NCBI RefSeq assembly: GCF_026212465.1
Contig: NC_080059.1
Span: 14,717,805 to 14,781,804, forward strand
Origin: Amaranthus tricolor
Taxonomy: Eukaryota > Streptophyta > Magnoliopsida > Caryophyllales > Amaranthaceae
Reading direction: 5' to 3'
Length of the DNA stretch: 64,000 bases
How positions within the stretch are numbered: position 1 is the first letter of the stretch; each line of letters begins with the position of its first letter. Positions 1-11,079 of this stretch are shown piece after piece. Below the pieces are notes generated by a model, which did no database searches, had not been told where the DNA came from, and saw nothing but the letters and a program-made list of their open reading frames with translations. The translations under genes were made by a program, and so were the position numbers.

Positions 1-1221
1 GTTGAGATTACATCGGTTTGAGCACCACTATCAACAATCACATTGTAAGTCTTCTCACCAATCTTGCATCTAGTATGATACAAGTTATTTCTTTGCCTCA
101 AATCAGATTATGGTTCACTAAACAACACTTTTCTTACTACCATCATGTTATATTCATCTTCTGGTTGTATTTCTTCATCGTATTCATTCTCCACTTCCTC
201 AAAAACAAAATTGTATCTTTGTTCCTCTTCATCCATCATAGCACATTGAGTAGCAATCAAAACAGCCTTGCTAGAGTGTGCCCTTTTCCATGACACTTGA
301 AACATTTTCTTCTTAAAGCAAATTCACTTGGGGGTAACAACAGCCTTTTCTTTCTTTAAATCATTTTTCAAACCACATGATGTTGCTTTACTTTGAAAGG
401 TGCCCCCTTCAGAGTATGAAGGAGTAAATTTCGAAGTATTTTTGTAAGGAGTTCTCTGGTTTTTCCTTCTCTTTCTCTTCTTTGTCTTGGCTTTCATATT
501 TCAGAGCCAATTTGGACACATCACTAAAATAAGTGTAGTGAGTGACTTCCACCTTTCTATTGATTGTTTTAGACAATCCTTTCACAAATTAAGCAATTTC
601 AAAGGCTTCTTTCTCCTACAAATCACATATTAAGCAAAGTTTTTCAAATTCTTTTATGTATCTTTCACACACATGCCATTATCTTGTGAAAGATGAGTTT
701 AATTCAAATATTGTTCCTGTTCATACTCCTTACTCACCCATTTATCTTTCATCTTTTGTTTTTTCAAATTTTCCCATGAATCTACCTTTTCTTTTTCGGC
801 TCTCCTCCTATTAACTTTGAAATTTTCAAACCCTAAAGTAGCAAGTTTTGCAAATTTAAGCACAACAAGCTTAAACTTTTTTTTTATCATCATACCCCTT
901 GTATTCAAACACGGTTCAATTTATCGTAGCCAATCAAGAAATGATTCGCTATCATGACTTCATCAAACTTCGGAAGATCTATTTTCAACCCCCTACCTTC
1001 ATCAAAAATTCGAAAACTTCCTACACTACTACCATCTTCTTCCTCCATTTCATATTTTCATTGATTCTATTAGATGTTTTTAACAATAATTCACCCATAA
1101 TATCCATTTGAGCATTTTGACTTTCTTTTTCAGCAACTATTTCTTAATTTTTCCTCTCCAACTTATGTAATTTTTTAAAAATAACACGCAACATATCTGC
1201 AAGATCTCCATTAGTGCCCAT
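1..1221 (-). pseudogene. Ty3/gypsy gag-protease remnant
   Basis: Read on the minus strand from an ATG at 1221, a degraded Ty3/gypsy gag can be followed across several stops and frame changes. It contains a retrotransposon-gag-like stretch (FEYKGYDDKKKFKLVVLKFA, then WENLKKQKMKDKW; about 910-720), a CCHC-type knuckle remnant (CFKCHGKGH, about 310-270) and, at the window edge, an aspartic-protease core (VDSGAQTD, about 40-10). RT and integrase would lie off the window to the left. The adjacent PBS-like site and LTR at 1338 and 1356 support a minus-strand element. It is clearly dead. The family is seen from motifs; the lineage is not resolved. Confidence 0.75.
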
Positions 1222-1337
1222 TGTCTCAATATTTTATTTTTTAAAATTTTTTTTTTACACCATATGCCGAGACTATTAGCCACAAACAACCATTTTTTTA
1301 AAAAAAATACGCCATTTCGATCCACCAAAGTCCAAAA

Positions 1338-1350
1338 GCTTCTAATACCA
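1338..1350 (-). other. Primer-binding site (iMet-tRNA type)
   Basis: The minus strand reads TGGTATTAGAAGC, close to the initiator-Met primer-binding site TGGTATCAGAGC of plant LTR retrotransposons. It lies five bases inside the LTR edge at 1356 and upstream of the gag remnant, the expected order LTR-PBS-gag. Confidence 0.55.
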
Positions 1351-1355
1351 AATAA

Positions 1356-3163
1356 TGTAAGTGTAATCAAGAGAACACTTAGATTAATTTTTATTTGTAA
1401 GACAGAAAAAAAGAACAGAAGGATAAGAGCCAAATCACAAAACAAACTCGATGATTTGGGATTTAGGCTAGAGACAAGAACACACTCAATCTCCCCTAGA
1501 TTAACACTCAAGATAAACTCAAAGTATTAATGGAAATCTTGATTCTTTGGACAAATACAAAGATGACCAAGAGAAATAAACTCAAAGTTTATAATAAGCA
1601 TAACAACATTCTGATTTTTACATCACATCAAGACTCCTATTTATAGGGCTAATACAAGATACTAGAAGCTCTAAAATACATCCCTTATTTTCGGTCAATA
1701 CATCCCCTTTGCTGGTAAACAAATTCATGAATGAATAAGAGTTCATGTACCAAAAGTCTTCAAGCAATTATGTTGATATTTAGAAGATATATTCATTGCC
1801 CCTTAGCCATGGGCGGATCTATTCATGGGAACCCCTGACACGTGCCCTAGGGGGATTTTAAAAAAATTCAAAATTCAAAATCTAGGGGAAGGAACAGAAC
1901 GCGCGTTTCACTTTTCACAAATTAAAATGCTCTCAAAAAGACTCCCTTCTCTCTTTAAAAGATAAAATCCTAAAAAATCAAAAACTACCACCACAGCTCT
2001 GCCGCCGACCGATTGCCTACCCCAGCTGCCTCCTTCCCCAAGCGCTTGTGTGCTTTCAGCAGTCGGCTGCCACCATTCACAAAACAAACCCTAAAAATCA
2101 GAATTTTGATTTTTAAGGTATTTTCACTCTTAATCTTAATATTAATCTTTATGTTCTAATCTTTAATCTTAATCTTAATCTTAATGTTGTAATCGTTAAT
2201 CTAAATCTTAATCTTGAAAATTGTTAGAAAGTTAGTCCTTGTTTTTTTTTTTTTTTTTGTTTATCTACTTTGAATAATTGAACATTTGTTAATGTTGATG
2301 TATTTGTTATTGTGTTTGTTATGTTAATGTGTTTATTAATGCGTTTAGTAATGCTAATGTGTTTGTTAATTGAATATTTTTCAATGTTAAATCATGCCTC
2401 TACTTACATGGCTTGCTATATATGTTAAAGAAAGTAAAAAAAAAAAAAACAAAAGAAAAAAAGCAAATCGAGAGAGGAGAAAGGGAAAAAAGGTTGTCAT
2501 TCTTTTCAATGCTTTCAATCTGAACCTATTTTTTTGGTTGTGTCTGGTAAGCTATTGCTATGCTCTAGATTGAGTATGTTCGATAAGTTCATTGGTGTTG
2601 AGAAGAGGTCAACCGTTGCCTAAAGTACCATTTAATTACACACCATAGATCTCTCCTCTTGTTTGATGTATCAGAAATTGCAAATGGTAAGCTTTCGTAT
2701 AACCAAATTGTAGAGTTTTTGAGGAGTTTTCTATATGCAACTTATAACATATCACGCATGTACTTTGCATCACCCAACTTGCAATGTGCGTTGTAAAGAA
2801 GCATGAAGCAAATGCAGAATTCTTTAATGCCACAAAAGATAAAGATAATGTATTTGGCCACATTGCAGAGGTACATTGAAGTTTTGTTTATTTATCCCTT
2901 GTTGAAATTGAATCTTAAAATTAAGCCATTGTTGAAATTTATTTATCCCTTGCACATTGAAGTTTTGTTTTTTGAATTGTGGGCTGAAAAAAGGCTTTGA
3001 TTACAAAAGAAAATCTGTCGAAGTTGACGAACAATTTTCATAAAATTTCATTCATTTGATGGTGCCCCGTGGAACTCTGAACCTTGGATCTGCCACTGCC
3101 CTTAGCTATACATAATAAACAAATTCATCCCCCAAATACATTAAAACTGAACAATCCTATTCA
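1356..3163 (-). repeat. 5' LTR of minus-strand Ty3/gypsy element, split by a hAT insertion
   Basis: The LTR starts (plus-strand view) with TGTAAGTGTAATC next to the PBS. A minus-strand TATA box (CTATAAATAG read on the minus strand) lies at 1637-1646, suiting a U3 promoter that drives the gag remnant. The distal end is uncertain; I place it near a CA at about 3163. Removing the hAT insertion (1808-3098 plus one TSD copy) leaves roughly 0.5 kb. The partner LTR lies outside the window, so no TSD can be checked. Confidence 0.5.
1808..3098. mobile_element. Non-autonomous hAT transposon, 1.29 kb
   Basis: Ends are CATGGGCGGATCTA (left) and, reverse-complemented, CAGTGGCAGATCCA (right), a 14-base terminal inverted repeat with three mismatches. 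The flanks are a perfect 8-bp target duplication CCCTTAGC (1800-1807 and 3099-3106), the hAT hallmark. Inside are a GC-rich leader-like stretch (about 1990-2060), short TTAATC repeats (2130-2200), a poly-T and small gene scraps around 2650-2870, but no transposase frame. It interrupts the LTR described at 1356. Confidence 0.8.
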
Positions 3164-3621
3164 TGTATTAGACCCTTGATTTTCTTAGTTTTTCATTAGA
3201 TAAACATAATAAAATATGAAAATAAAATAGGTAATATTATGGACCAACATGAACCAATATGATGCCACCCTTAAATTTTGTACCATGTGATTATTTGTGA
3301 TCCCATATTAAGCATGTAAAAAATTCTGACTTGTGAAAAAATGTTTTAAACCCAAGTGTTTCAAGAACCAACGTAACCGGCCTATGAACACTCGATCTTG
3401 GATCAAAAGGTATATGAGAAAGGTATTGTTTTCTTTTTACCCTTTTGTTCATTATATAGTAGTTGAGTATTTTTTATTGATTGACAAGTTGACAACATTT
3501 ATTATGACATGCCCACTAATTCTTTTATGTGTTTTATTTCTCCCCATCATACTTCAATTTTTTCTAAAGTCCAATTAAGAATAATGATGGATCAATTGAT
3601 CATACACTTATTTTTATTTAC
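3164..3621. other. Intergenic, nothing recognised
   Basis: AT-rich sequence right of the degraded LTR. Some of it may still be LTR, because the distal LTR edge is not certain. Only short random frames are present. Confidence 0.4.
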
Positions 3622-3623
3622 TA

Positions 3624-3882
3624 CTCCCTCCTATTATCTTTACTTGTCCCATTTGGTTTTGGCACATTTGCCAATGCACGTTTTTAATCTTAAATATCTC
3701 TAATTGTGCTTGAGTAAAAATTATAAAAAGTTGATATTAATAAAATTTACAATAAAACGAATTAAACAAGAACCCACATGACTATGTTGTAACTTATAGA
3801 TTAATAACAAATCACATAATAAGGGTGATTGATAAATAGTGTTGAAAAACCAAATGGGACAAGTAAAGCGAATAGAAGGGAG
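3624..3882. mobile_element. Stowaway-like MITE (259 bp)
   Basis: Terminal inverted repeats begin CTCCCTCCTATT and extend about 37 bases (the inner parts ACTTGTCCCATTTGGTTTT and AAAACCAAATGGGACAAGT are near perfect). TA dinucleotides flank both ends (3622-3623 and 3883-3884). The short AT-rich, non-coding interior and CTCCCTCC terminus match Tc1/mariner-type Stowaway MITEs. Confidence 0.8.
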
Positions 3883-3901
3883 TATTAAATTTAGTAAATA
3901 C

Positions 3902-4157
3902 AATCTCCATTCCACTAAAAAGGGGACATTTTCTTTTTCACGCTATCCAATGCATTTATTCAATGCTTAATATCACTTAAAATACATAAGGAAATATTAT
4001 TAAAAGTGGATATTAATAATCTTTACATTAAGATGAATCAACCAAGATCTCACTTGAGTATGTTTTAAATTATAGATTAAGAATAATATAAAAATTAAGA
4101 GTAATAAGTGAATAGTGTCAAAAAGCAAATGTCCCCTTTTCAGTGGAATGAAGGGAG
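3902..4157. mobile_element. Second Stowaway-like MITE, slightly degraded left end
   Basis: The left arm ATTCCACTAAAAAGGGGACA and the right arm (reverse complement starting CTCCCTTCATTCCACTGAAA) form inverted repeats of about 35 bases, with TA after the right end (4158-4159). The left terminus has lost a few bases, so its boundary is approximate. It lies about 20 bp from the first MITE but differs in sequence, so it is a separate family. Confidence 0.7.
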
Positions 4158-4159
4158 TA

Positions 4160-5579
4160 ATAATTTTTATCAAATATGTTTATCTCTAAGTACTTTTATT
4201 TCATTTGAGAACTATTTTTCAAATTTTCGAGTCTCCATAGGCGTACCCAATACTAGGATGATGTCCCCGTATCCTTAAATTCTAAAAAAACATATTGGAC
4301 ACTGGGACCCACACCCGTACCCAATATACATACCCGAATCCAGGCAACATAGGTTACAACTAACGCATAACATATTTCTCTAACATGTATATTTAGGTAC
4401 AATCTTGTGCTATTTTACTATTTTAGTAAATTTTAGCGCAATATAATGGATGTATGTTAATGTTTCATGCAAGTATCATATGAATATCATTATTTCACAT
4501 ATCAAACATGTTTTAGAATTGTTTTATGAGCTTTTAAGTCAAAAGTTGTGCCTCTCCTACAAAAAATTCTCGTTTTCGTTGTACGCCTCATGCGACCCTT
4601 TTGCGCCTCACTGTGCCTTGCGCCTTTTAAAATTAAGGTCTAGAATTCTTGTCCCATTCCCCATTGCGCAGACAATGCCCGAAATAAATTAGGTTCAAAA
4701 TTCAAATCCTAATCTAAGCCTTAAGATAGAAAAGTGAAACATCATTACTCATCCAAAAAAAAAAATAACATGCATAACTTTGAATAAAAAACCACAACAA
4801 AATTCACACCTAACCTCAATAGTAGATGTGGCACTATGATGGACATGATGTCTTGCTGCATGAAGAAAACTGCAAGATGTTTCATACTGCACATTAAAGA
4901 CAATATCAACTTATGAACAACATGATGAATCATAAGGATTTGTGAGATGGATATCACAATTATACACTACAAATTATCTTAGAAAGGGACTGAGAACTAT
5001 GATAGAGATACATGTATATTTTAGTCACTCAAACAAATAACATTCTATAAATTACAGAAAACAACACTCCATAAAGTGAGCAAAGAATTGGCACTGACAC
5101 CCAAAAAACTACTTGACTCACTATCCACTACATTGGAAATGCAAACATGAGCAAAGGCAGAAAAATAGCATATATAATGTTGTAAGTGTAACCCCATCAA
5201 AATCATCACAATATTGCAAGAAAAAATCAGTAACATGAATTGTGTAACCTTCATTAAATTATCAAGATGACATGATCACACACAAATAATACTTTGGATG
5301 GCATGAGGCCCCATCAAAATAATCCAAGAGGGCAGCAAGGTGCTATGAACGCAAAAACATACAATTTCAAACCAGAAGTAATTGATTTCTCAAGGCTTTT
5401 CTGACAACTTGAATTTTGGAACAAGACAGCCTCCTCCTATAACATGTTTCTTTTGTTTCTTTTAGGTGCAGGCGTTTGGCCTTTCCATTGAAAATAAATT
5501 AAAAAAAAAAAAAAAACTCCATTTCTTAACAATTCAAATTTTCTAGATTATGCATTTAAAAGAAAACTTAGGATAGTTC
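4160..5579. other. Intergenic, no gene seen
   Basis: AT-rich sequence with only short frames in all six phases. A slightly GC-richer patch at 4560-4690 shows no motif or splice structure that I can defend as coding. Confidence 0.5.
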
Positions 5580-6585
5580 TTTTAAAACCATGGTGTAAAA
5601 ATGTGGTGGCGATCGTGAGTCGCGGTAGCGGAAAAATGTGATTATCCCGTAATGGGTCGCGGTTTTCATACATAATGTATTTATTTATTTTTAAAATTTT
5701 TTAAAGTGATTTATTTAAAAATTACTACTATTATTAACAAGTTGCATATTAAAATGCTTATATGTTAATAATTAAACATAGTCAAATGATATTATTTATA
5801 TGTGGTCCCCATTTAAACTTTATTAATTCCATTTGTCTTATTAATTTGAGATAGATTAATGAAAATGAGACAAATTTAGTGGGACGAAAGAACTAATAAC
5901 TTATAAAATACCATACAACACCATTTATTAATAACTTTGATTAAAAATTTTAAACTCCACATTTGATCATTTACTACAGCTGGCTGCTACAATACTGAGG
6001 TGAGTTGAAAGAAAGTAATTATTGAAGAAGTACAATCTGCATCAAGAGTCGTCAGTAAATGTAATTATTCAGCTGTAAAAGGCTTTTAGTTTCTAGCTTT
6101 CTTGAGAAGTTCAATCAAATGGAGGTGAGAGATTGTAATTTCTCATCTTCAACATGAAGACATGAACTCCGACGGTCCAACCTCACCAACAATCCGTAAA
6201 ATACAATTCAGCGGCAAAAAAGATTCATAGCAACTTCAATACACATTATGAAAATCAGAAACCAAACCTTAAATAGAGTTTCTTGAAGATGGGATTAGAG
6301 AATCTGGTAAGTTTCTCGACTATTTTTCAATTTTTTTTTTTTTTTTTGTGTTTTTGCTCTATTGTTTTTTGAAAGTTTCTTGAAAATTTGCAAATCTCGC
6401 TCGTGATTATGAGATTTCCGGTCTGAAACGGTCGTACTGTCCGAATTCTGTTTTGATGCGTCTCTTTTTAACTCGTCATTACAAAACGCGGTATCTCGTA
6501 ACCGTGAACTAAAATCCCGTTACAAAATGGCCGCATCGAGATATAACGGCCGCATGTTTACTCCATGTTTAAAACCTAATATACG
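5580..6585. mobile_element. Candidate TIR element, about 1 kb, non-coding
   Basis: The left edge (5579-5620, TTTTAAAACCATGGTGTAA...) and the reverse complement of the right edge (6530-6585, TTTTAAACATGGAGTAAACA...) are similar over about 40 bases, both continuing into CpG-rich sequence. A third related stretch (TTTTAAACCATGAG) sits at 6655, so the right limit could be there. The interior shows leader-like sequence and a poly-T but no transposase. No clean target duplication was found; a Mutator-like or other cut-and-paste MITE is possible. Confidence 0.4.
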
Positions 6586-8478
6586 TAAAATAAAAAGGGA
6601 TTAAAATGGCTAATATGTTAGAATAACAACCTACAATGGTTGTTACTCCCAGATTTTAAACCATGAGTTACGTAACGGACTTTTGCGTAGTGATAAGTTC
6701 ATAATCTATCATAAAGCGACGGTAATGAAACATAACGACTTCATTTTTATTTCATCTCCTAACCCAGCTTTATAAATTAATGATCTTCTTTAGTCAAACC
6801 TTTTTCACATAGATCACCCACATGTCTATAATATAAAACCTAATCATCCACATAAATAGATGTCACAAATTGCAATCAAAAACAGCAATACCAAAGCACG
6901 CCTATGAGAGCTTAGCGCTTAGTGCTTAGTGCTTAGTGCTTTGATTCAATTGTGGAACATTGTGAATTAACATAAATATTGTCACATCTGATGTCATGGG
7001 CCAAACGCAATGAACATCACTAGACAACCAAAATTTAGCACCGCTTCAATCTTAAACCCTAATATCCCATGCAACTTCCAACCACAAGTACTCCTATTTA
7101 TATAAATTCACTAATTGACAAAAACTCATAAACTTGCAAAGAAAAACATTTAAAGTATTGTTGGTTTATACATAATGCAAATTCTTCCCAATTTTCCGTG
7201 TCATTTTAATTAATATAATGTAATTACCTAAAAGACAACCCTTTTATGAGCTCAAGGGAAATAAGAGGAGCCTAAATTACAAAAAAGCTCCTACTTGGTC
7301 CACATTTTTACCGTAAATAATGCAATTTCTTCCCTATTGGTGAAAATTTTACCAACAATATCACAATGAAGGGGTAGTGAGGATCAAACCACCATGATTG
7401 GGAGGTCAAAAGTCGTACCACTTGAGCTCCCACTTGATCTCCTACTTGAGCATTACCAAATATATAATTCACATCATTTACATTCAAGAGGTTAGAATGA
7501 ACCCAAAGCACTATATATAGCTTCACTATTCGTAAAAGAAGCAATAATGATGTATTCTATTCACCTTAAAAGATTTAAATATGTTGTTTGAATGAAAGCT
7601 CCCAATACATAACAAGAAGTTCTCATCAGATCAGGATTTTAGATAAATTAATTTACTCAAATTGAAAGACGAATCAGAAATTGGGTGTCTCTAATTCAAG
7701 GGCATGCGTTGAGAGAAAACTGTGATGAATCATTAAAGCTAGACATTTGCCTTTCTACCAATGAACACCTACTAAATTTATGTTTTTTTTTTTTTGTTTT
7801 TTCCAGCTTCCTCATAAGAATTTTCAGAACTCTAAAATCTAAACTACTTACATGAAGGCACATAAATTCAAAAAAATCTCATACTAGTGAATGATGGCAA
7901 ATACAGCCAAAAGAAAACTTTCAAAGTAATATAAGAACAATAGAACACAAACGACCCAATCCTCGTGGTAGCACAAACATAAGTAGAAATAAACCAAATA
8001 AGAACATAAACTGAACCAATCTTAAGCAATGAAGTCCACAAGTCAACATTCAAGAAAAAAGCTAATCCATCCACATACAAAACATAATGAAAAAGAATGA
8101 GCAAAGGGGAGAAAGAAAGTAAAGATATTGATGCACCTTAGAAGTCAAAAGAGGATTTATTGTCGCATTAGAGTTGAACAATTGGTGATACATCGAAAAT
8201 GCAGAATTCGAAGCTGATGAGCAAGAATAACACCATCGATATGCACTCACCACCCTTGAAGTCCGAGAAAATCTTTGGAAAAATAACATCTCTCTAATCA
8301 TGCCAATAGGGGGACAAGATTGTAAGTAATAAAAAACATATCACATACTAAATGGGAATTGATAAAACACTTATTTTTTGTCGAACCAATCACATTTATA
8401 AATATACTACTAGTATTTTAAGCAACTACAATTAAAATTTCTACAACTTATACCCAAACACAATTGAGAATACTTTTA
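6586..8478. other. Intergenic, no gene seen
   Basis: AT-rich DNA with a small CTTAGTG tandem run near 6912-6940. The frames at 7308-7544, 7868-8104 and 8062-8301 (minus) lack recognisable domains and look random. Confidence 0.45.
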
Positions 8479-8719
8479 GGTTGTGTTTGGAGTTAAGTAA
8501 TTCATTTCAAATTATAGATTTCAATTTTAAATCATAAAGGAAGAATTTGAGAATGACAAGGTTTGAGAACTCATTTTCAAATTCTCAACTTTAACTACAT
8601 TTAAAATAATGGTAGTGGAATTGACTCAAATCTAAAATTGCATTTCATTGATTTATCAAACATTAAATTTGAGTCAATTTTAAATTTTCAAATGAAATCA
8701 TTGTTTACAAACATAGCAC
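8479..8719. mobile_element. Tourist-like MITE candidate (about 240 bp)
   Basis: The left end GGTTGTGTTTGGAG with a following AATTCATTTCAAAT block is mirrored by the right end (reverse complement GTGCTATGTTTGTAAAC with ATTTCATTTGAAAAT). The G-rich TGTTTGG terminus and AT-rich non-coding body resemble PIF/Harbinger Tourist MITEs. The flanks are TTA on the left and TAA on the right, so the 3-bp duplication is imperfect. Confidence 0.5.
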
Positions 8720-11016
8720 TAAAGATATTGCAACTAAGAATATCTAATTTATACTAAGTTTGGTAAAAGTGGTACGTAAAGGACATCCTCCTAAATCTCA
8801 TAATTCCAACCAATTACAGTTATAAATACCAAATTAACATCACTATGGTAAAAGTAATCAAAAAGTATTATACGAATCATGTTTGTTCCAATCACTACAA
8901 TTAAAAATTATTGGTTGACTTGATGTTGATAAAAATGAGCTGCTAACTATTATGAAACATAAACATTATCATAATTAACATTTCCATCACCCATTACACA
9001 ATCACATAATGATAAAGAGAAGAAAAAAGAAGAAAACTTGGTCAACAATCAACATATCCAGGAATTAAACATTAAAATTTAAAAGGCTCACAAATAAAAT
9101 TTATATTCAAGCAATTAATGAGATAACAATTTCAAAATTACATTTTAATAATCACTAGCTAGGCCACATACGAATATTTCATAAATTTCAAAGCTCAAAC
9201 AATTAATTAATTAATTAATCAACTAGAGTGCGAGCATTAACAAAAAATGCACAAACTAATTTCTGATAACAAAGAAAGAACAAATGAACGATATATATTT
9301 CTTCCTAACCAAATTCAGTTATTTCTTCCTGCTCCTTTCAATGCGTCTGAATTTAGCAAAAACAATTCAAAAATAAAACAATACCTCAGACAGATTAGCG
9401 TCAGCAGAAACGGCGACTAATATATACTTCATAGATATTTTTGATGATAAATAAAGAAGGACAAATATTGATCAAATTTGGAGTAATTGTTGAAAATGTC
9501 CACGGACTTGAATAATAAACTATAAACCTAAACAAATCAAAATTTCATAGATATTTTTTCCTGCTTACTTCCAATGAATTTGAGTTCAGATATTAAAAAA
9601 TTTTCAAATATCAAAAAATACCTAAGACAATAGCCTCAAAAACTTTATCAATTCGGCGGCAACGGCTGATAAGATAATCGTTTAACAGCAAAAGTTGAGC
9701 ACAAAGAAGAATCAGGAAACCGCCAATAAAGGCCACAAAGTAGTTCAAAAAAGCGTCGTGGTTACACGTCGGGAAATTTCCGGCGCATGAAAAAAGCGAC
9801 GAGAAGAGGGGATAGAAAGGAGGTGTTCAATAACGACGACTGAGAATGGGAAAAATTGGAACTTGTTGAGCAGGAAGAAGTTCAAGAAAAGGGTTTTTTT
9901 TTTTTAATTTAAAGGCACGTGTTAAGTCACATGAAGTGGTTCATTTGTCTTCCTACCTAGTTCCTAACCTATAGTGAATAGTCTAACCATAACAAAATAA
10001 AATAAAAACTTAAATAAGGTATGTGGTATGCCATTTGTTACTGAGATGAAAAATCAGTCTACTACCGTGCTCTTTTGTGCACCACCTGTATAAGGTTTTA
10101 AGTTTTGGGGCAAACTACTAGTTCATACATGTGGTAAATTTTTAACGTGGAAAATTATATAGAACAATTTAGTTTTTTTTTTTTTTTTCTTATAATAATC
10201 TCATCTATTAATTAATTATGAATAATTTAAACTTTAGATAATATATGCCTATAGTAAACACGATAATCAGATGACTTGCTATACTAAGTTTTATTCTTTA
10301 AAAATAGATAAACACAATAAAATATCGAAAAAGTGTAAAAAAAATGTTTAAATTTTGTTTTTGATTTTTTTTATTATTTAAAATCTTTTATGTAAGTTTT
10401 TAAAATTTTTCTCTAATTTTACATTAATTTTCAGTTTACTTTTTTAATAAATTAACTATTATAGCAAGTTATCCGGTTACCCGAGTTTACTCTAAGAAAA
10501 TACTCCCTAAAGTTGGGATTATTATGGTTAATTAATAGGTGAGATTATTGTAGAAAAATCATGAAAAGATCATATTATTCTAGGTAATTTTTCATTTTAA
10601 TAATATACTATTTTTGCCTTGAATGCTACGTATATACACTTCCAAAACACTTTTTTTTGGGGAAATTATCATTGGTATTGCTAAGTTTTTGCACTTTATC
10701 ATTGTTATCCCTAAATTTTTTTTTTAATTATCAATGGTACCTCTATCATTTAATGCTTCTAACAACCGTGACATTAATGTAGTTTTGGTCGTTTTCTATA
10801 TGCTTATTTTGAAATTTAGCTAACTATGATTAGTTTGTCTTCCCTTATAAACTCACGATTAACTCCCTTGCTTTCTCAATCTTTCTCCATCTTCACTTTT
10901 GCTTTTACTATTCCTCTCCATCCATAGCTTCCTCAAGGTACTCCTCATCTAGCACTAAGGTGTAGTTAGGAAGTTCTACAAGGCCATCTAGAACCCCAAA
11001 CGTGAATTTCATTGAA
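8720..11016. other. Intergenic; possible minus-strand leader at 9.3-9.9 kb
   Basis: Mostly AT-rich. At 9640-9890 (minus strand) a CG-rich leader-like block follows a G-box CACGTG (9916-9921) and ends in a donor-like AG|GTATT near 9620. A related block with the same AG|GTATT ending lies near 9385. No convincing downstream coding exons were found. Confidence 0.35.
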
Positions 11017-11038
11017 GTTGGTGTAACATCCATCTTGT

Positions 11039-11079
<41 letters not shown>

